DNA of 30,940 nt, from positions 1 through 30,940 of the forward strand of contig JBAZJN010000011.1 in NCBI GenBank assembly GCA_041651295.1, read 5' to 3'. The notes under the pieces were generated by a model that was not told where the DNA came from, made no database searches, and saw only the letters and a list, made by a program, of their open reading frames with translations. Of the stretch, positions 30,082 to 30,940 are shown in pieces. Both the position numbers and the translations under genes were made by a program. The DNA is from JBAZJN01 sp041651295 (lineage in GTDB: Bacteria > Patescibacteriota > UBA1384 > XYA2-FULL-43-10 > CAINNR01). Every line of letters begins with the position of its first letter. The stretch's first letter is position 1.

Positions 30082-30918
30082 GTGTTTTGTTCTTTACAAA
30101 AAGATCATATCACTGATTTATTCGTTTTGATAGATGACATGCTACCTAAAAAATTAAAGTATCGAAAAGGAGCCGGTAGACCTGCAAATTTAACTAACAG
30201 TGAAATCGTAACATTGCTAGTCTGGAATTCATTGGCAATGAAACAAAAAACACTGAAAGATGTATACAAATATTCAAAATTGCATCTTAACTATGAATTT
30301 AGGAATATTCCGACCTACAACGCCTTTTTAGACCAATGTCATAAAAACACAGGATCTCTTTTGTTCGTTCTTAAAAAACTTCTCAATACTAAATCAACTA
30401 TTAAATTCATAGATTCTACAATGCTGGAAGTTTGCAAACTTCAGAGGGCAGATGACCACAAAGTCGCTAAATCAATCGCGGCATTTGGTAAGAACCATCA
30501 AGGTTGGCATTATGGTTTTAAGCTACACGCTACCTTTGATGTACTCGGCTGTTTATGCGGATTTGCTTTAACGCCTGCTAACATTCATGATTCCAGAGCC
30601 ATGGAGGCGCTATCAAACAAATACACTAAGGTAATTGTTGGTGACAGTGCGTATGGTGCAAAGGCAATGAATGAATATATTTACGAGCGTGACGGCACAA
30701 TAACTGTTACGCCACCACACTACAAACAAACCAAGAAAGTTGCCACTATTTGGCAAAACATTCTGCTTAATTTGAGATCAAAAGTTGAGTCTAGCTTTGA
30801 TATTCTGAAAAACCACTTACATCTGGTGAGCTCATTTCCAAGATCAATTAAAGGGTATCTTTTTCACTATGCAAGGATACTACTCGGATACCAAGTCGCA
30901 ATATTAAAACCAATTTAG
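30082..30918 (+). CDS. IS982-family DDE transposase
   Basis: The 278-residue protein starts at GTG with AAGGAG seven bases before it. It carries a complete catalytic triad: Asp111 in FIDST, Asp188 in VGDSAYG and Glu236 in KVESSFDIL, with the HYGFKLHA and LTPANIHD segments typical of the IS982/IS4-like DDE group. The length matches IS982 (about 270-300). The N-terminal ~90 residues form the helical DNA-binding part. There is no frameshift or internal stop, so the element may be active. It is the only gene of the insertion sequence. Confidence 0.92.
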   Translation: MFCSLQKDHITDLFVLIDDMLPKKLKYRKGAGRPANLTNSEIVTLLVWNSLAMKQKTLKDVYKYSKLHLNYEFRNIPTYNAFLDQCHKNTGSLLFVLKKLLNTKSTIKFIDSTMLEVCKLQRADDHKVAKSIAAFGKNHQGWHYGFKLHATFDVLGCLCGFALTPANIHDSRAMEALSNKYTKVIVGDSAYGAKAMNEYIYERDGTITVTPPHYKQTKKVATIWQNILLNLRSKVESSFDILKNHLHLVSSFPRSIKGYLFHYARILLGYQVAILKPI

Positions 30919-30940
30919 CTTTGAATTTCTGAGTTCACGG

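Larger units (their letters stand above)
29975..30940 (+). mobile_element. IS982-family insertion sequence, right end at or just past the window edge
   Basis: Terminal inverted repeats are visible: 19 bases starting CCGTGAACCC (29975-29993) and their complement at 30922-30940, with one mismatch. Between them is one full-length transposase gene. A C at 29974 suggests that the repeat may be one base longer, in which case the right end lies one base outside the window. The target duplication cannot be checked because the right flank is missing. Confidence 0.85.

Noticed and set aside
1..30940. tRNA or rRNA genes
   Set aside because: No cloverleaf with a TTCGANNC-type T-arm and acceptor pairing, and no rRNA core sequence, was recognised by eye. 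This is not a computed search.

Overview
The window looks like a piece of a Patescibacteria (Candidate Phyla Radiation) genome. This is inferred from several signs: compact genes joined by 4-base ATGA overlaps, a cohesin/dockerin surface pair, many family-4, family-2 and GT-C glycosyltransferases, and small Cys-rich orphan proteins of a kind I associate with that group. The genetic code is standard. TGA is a true stop, for example in ATGA junctions where one gene ends and the next begins, so the code-25 lineages are excluded. I cannot place it more finely.

Layout. (1) 1-1147 is almost gene-free: one tiny minus-strand membrane protein (144-329), a large hairpin with a minus-strand terminator, and a strong candidate for an unknown small RNA (831-991) with its own promoter and terminator. 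(2) 1148-5504 (+) holds a membrane-anchored TPR protein, a second small anchored protein, a secreted dockerin protein, a membrane-anchored cohesin-like protein and a glycosyltransferase. (3) 5501-7979 (-) is a three-gene overlapping unit: a GT-C-like membrane protein, a small membrane protein, and a DUF218/YdcF-like gene broken by an in-frame TAA. (4) 8062-9153 (-) is a GHMP sugar kinase with visibly higher GC, its own promoter and its own terminator. (5) 9291-13326 (+) is a glycan operon (GT2, DUF2304, GT2, GT4, GT2); the second GT2 carries a heptanucleotide tandem repeat. (6) 13349-22737 (-) is a tightly overlapped nine-gene operon: sugar kinase, nucleotidyltransferase, flippase, FkbM methyltransferase, glycosyltransferases, a methyltransferase and a large GT-C-like protein. 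(7) 22864-26149 (+) is the complete dTDP-L-rhamnose pathway in the order rmlA-C-B-D. (8) 26208-28148 (-) is a run of four short orphan genes, each with its own promoter and terminator. (9) 28312-28989 (+) is a Phd/YefM-like domain with a long disordered tail, followed by a DedA protein (-), a metallothionein-like 49-residue gene (-), and an intact IS982-family insertion sequence filling the right edge.

How it fits together. The rml genes supply dTDP-rhamnose, and the kinase plus cytidylyltransferase-like pair probably activates a second sugar. The glycosyltransferases build a lipid-linked glycan, the flippase exports it and GT-C enzymes may modify it outside the membrane. The dockerin/cohesin pair suggests that a secreted protein is held at the cell surface non-covalently. 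The most unusual part is the small-gene array. Its promoters start two bases after the previous terminator's T-run, its stop codons can lie inside terminator hairpins, and one 3' untranslated segment occurs twice.
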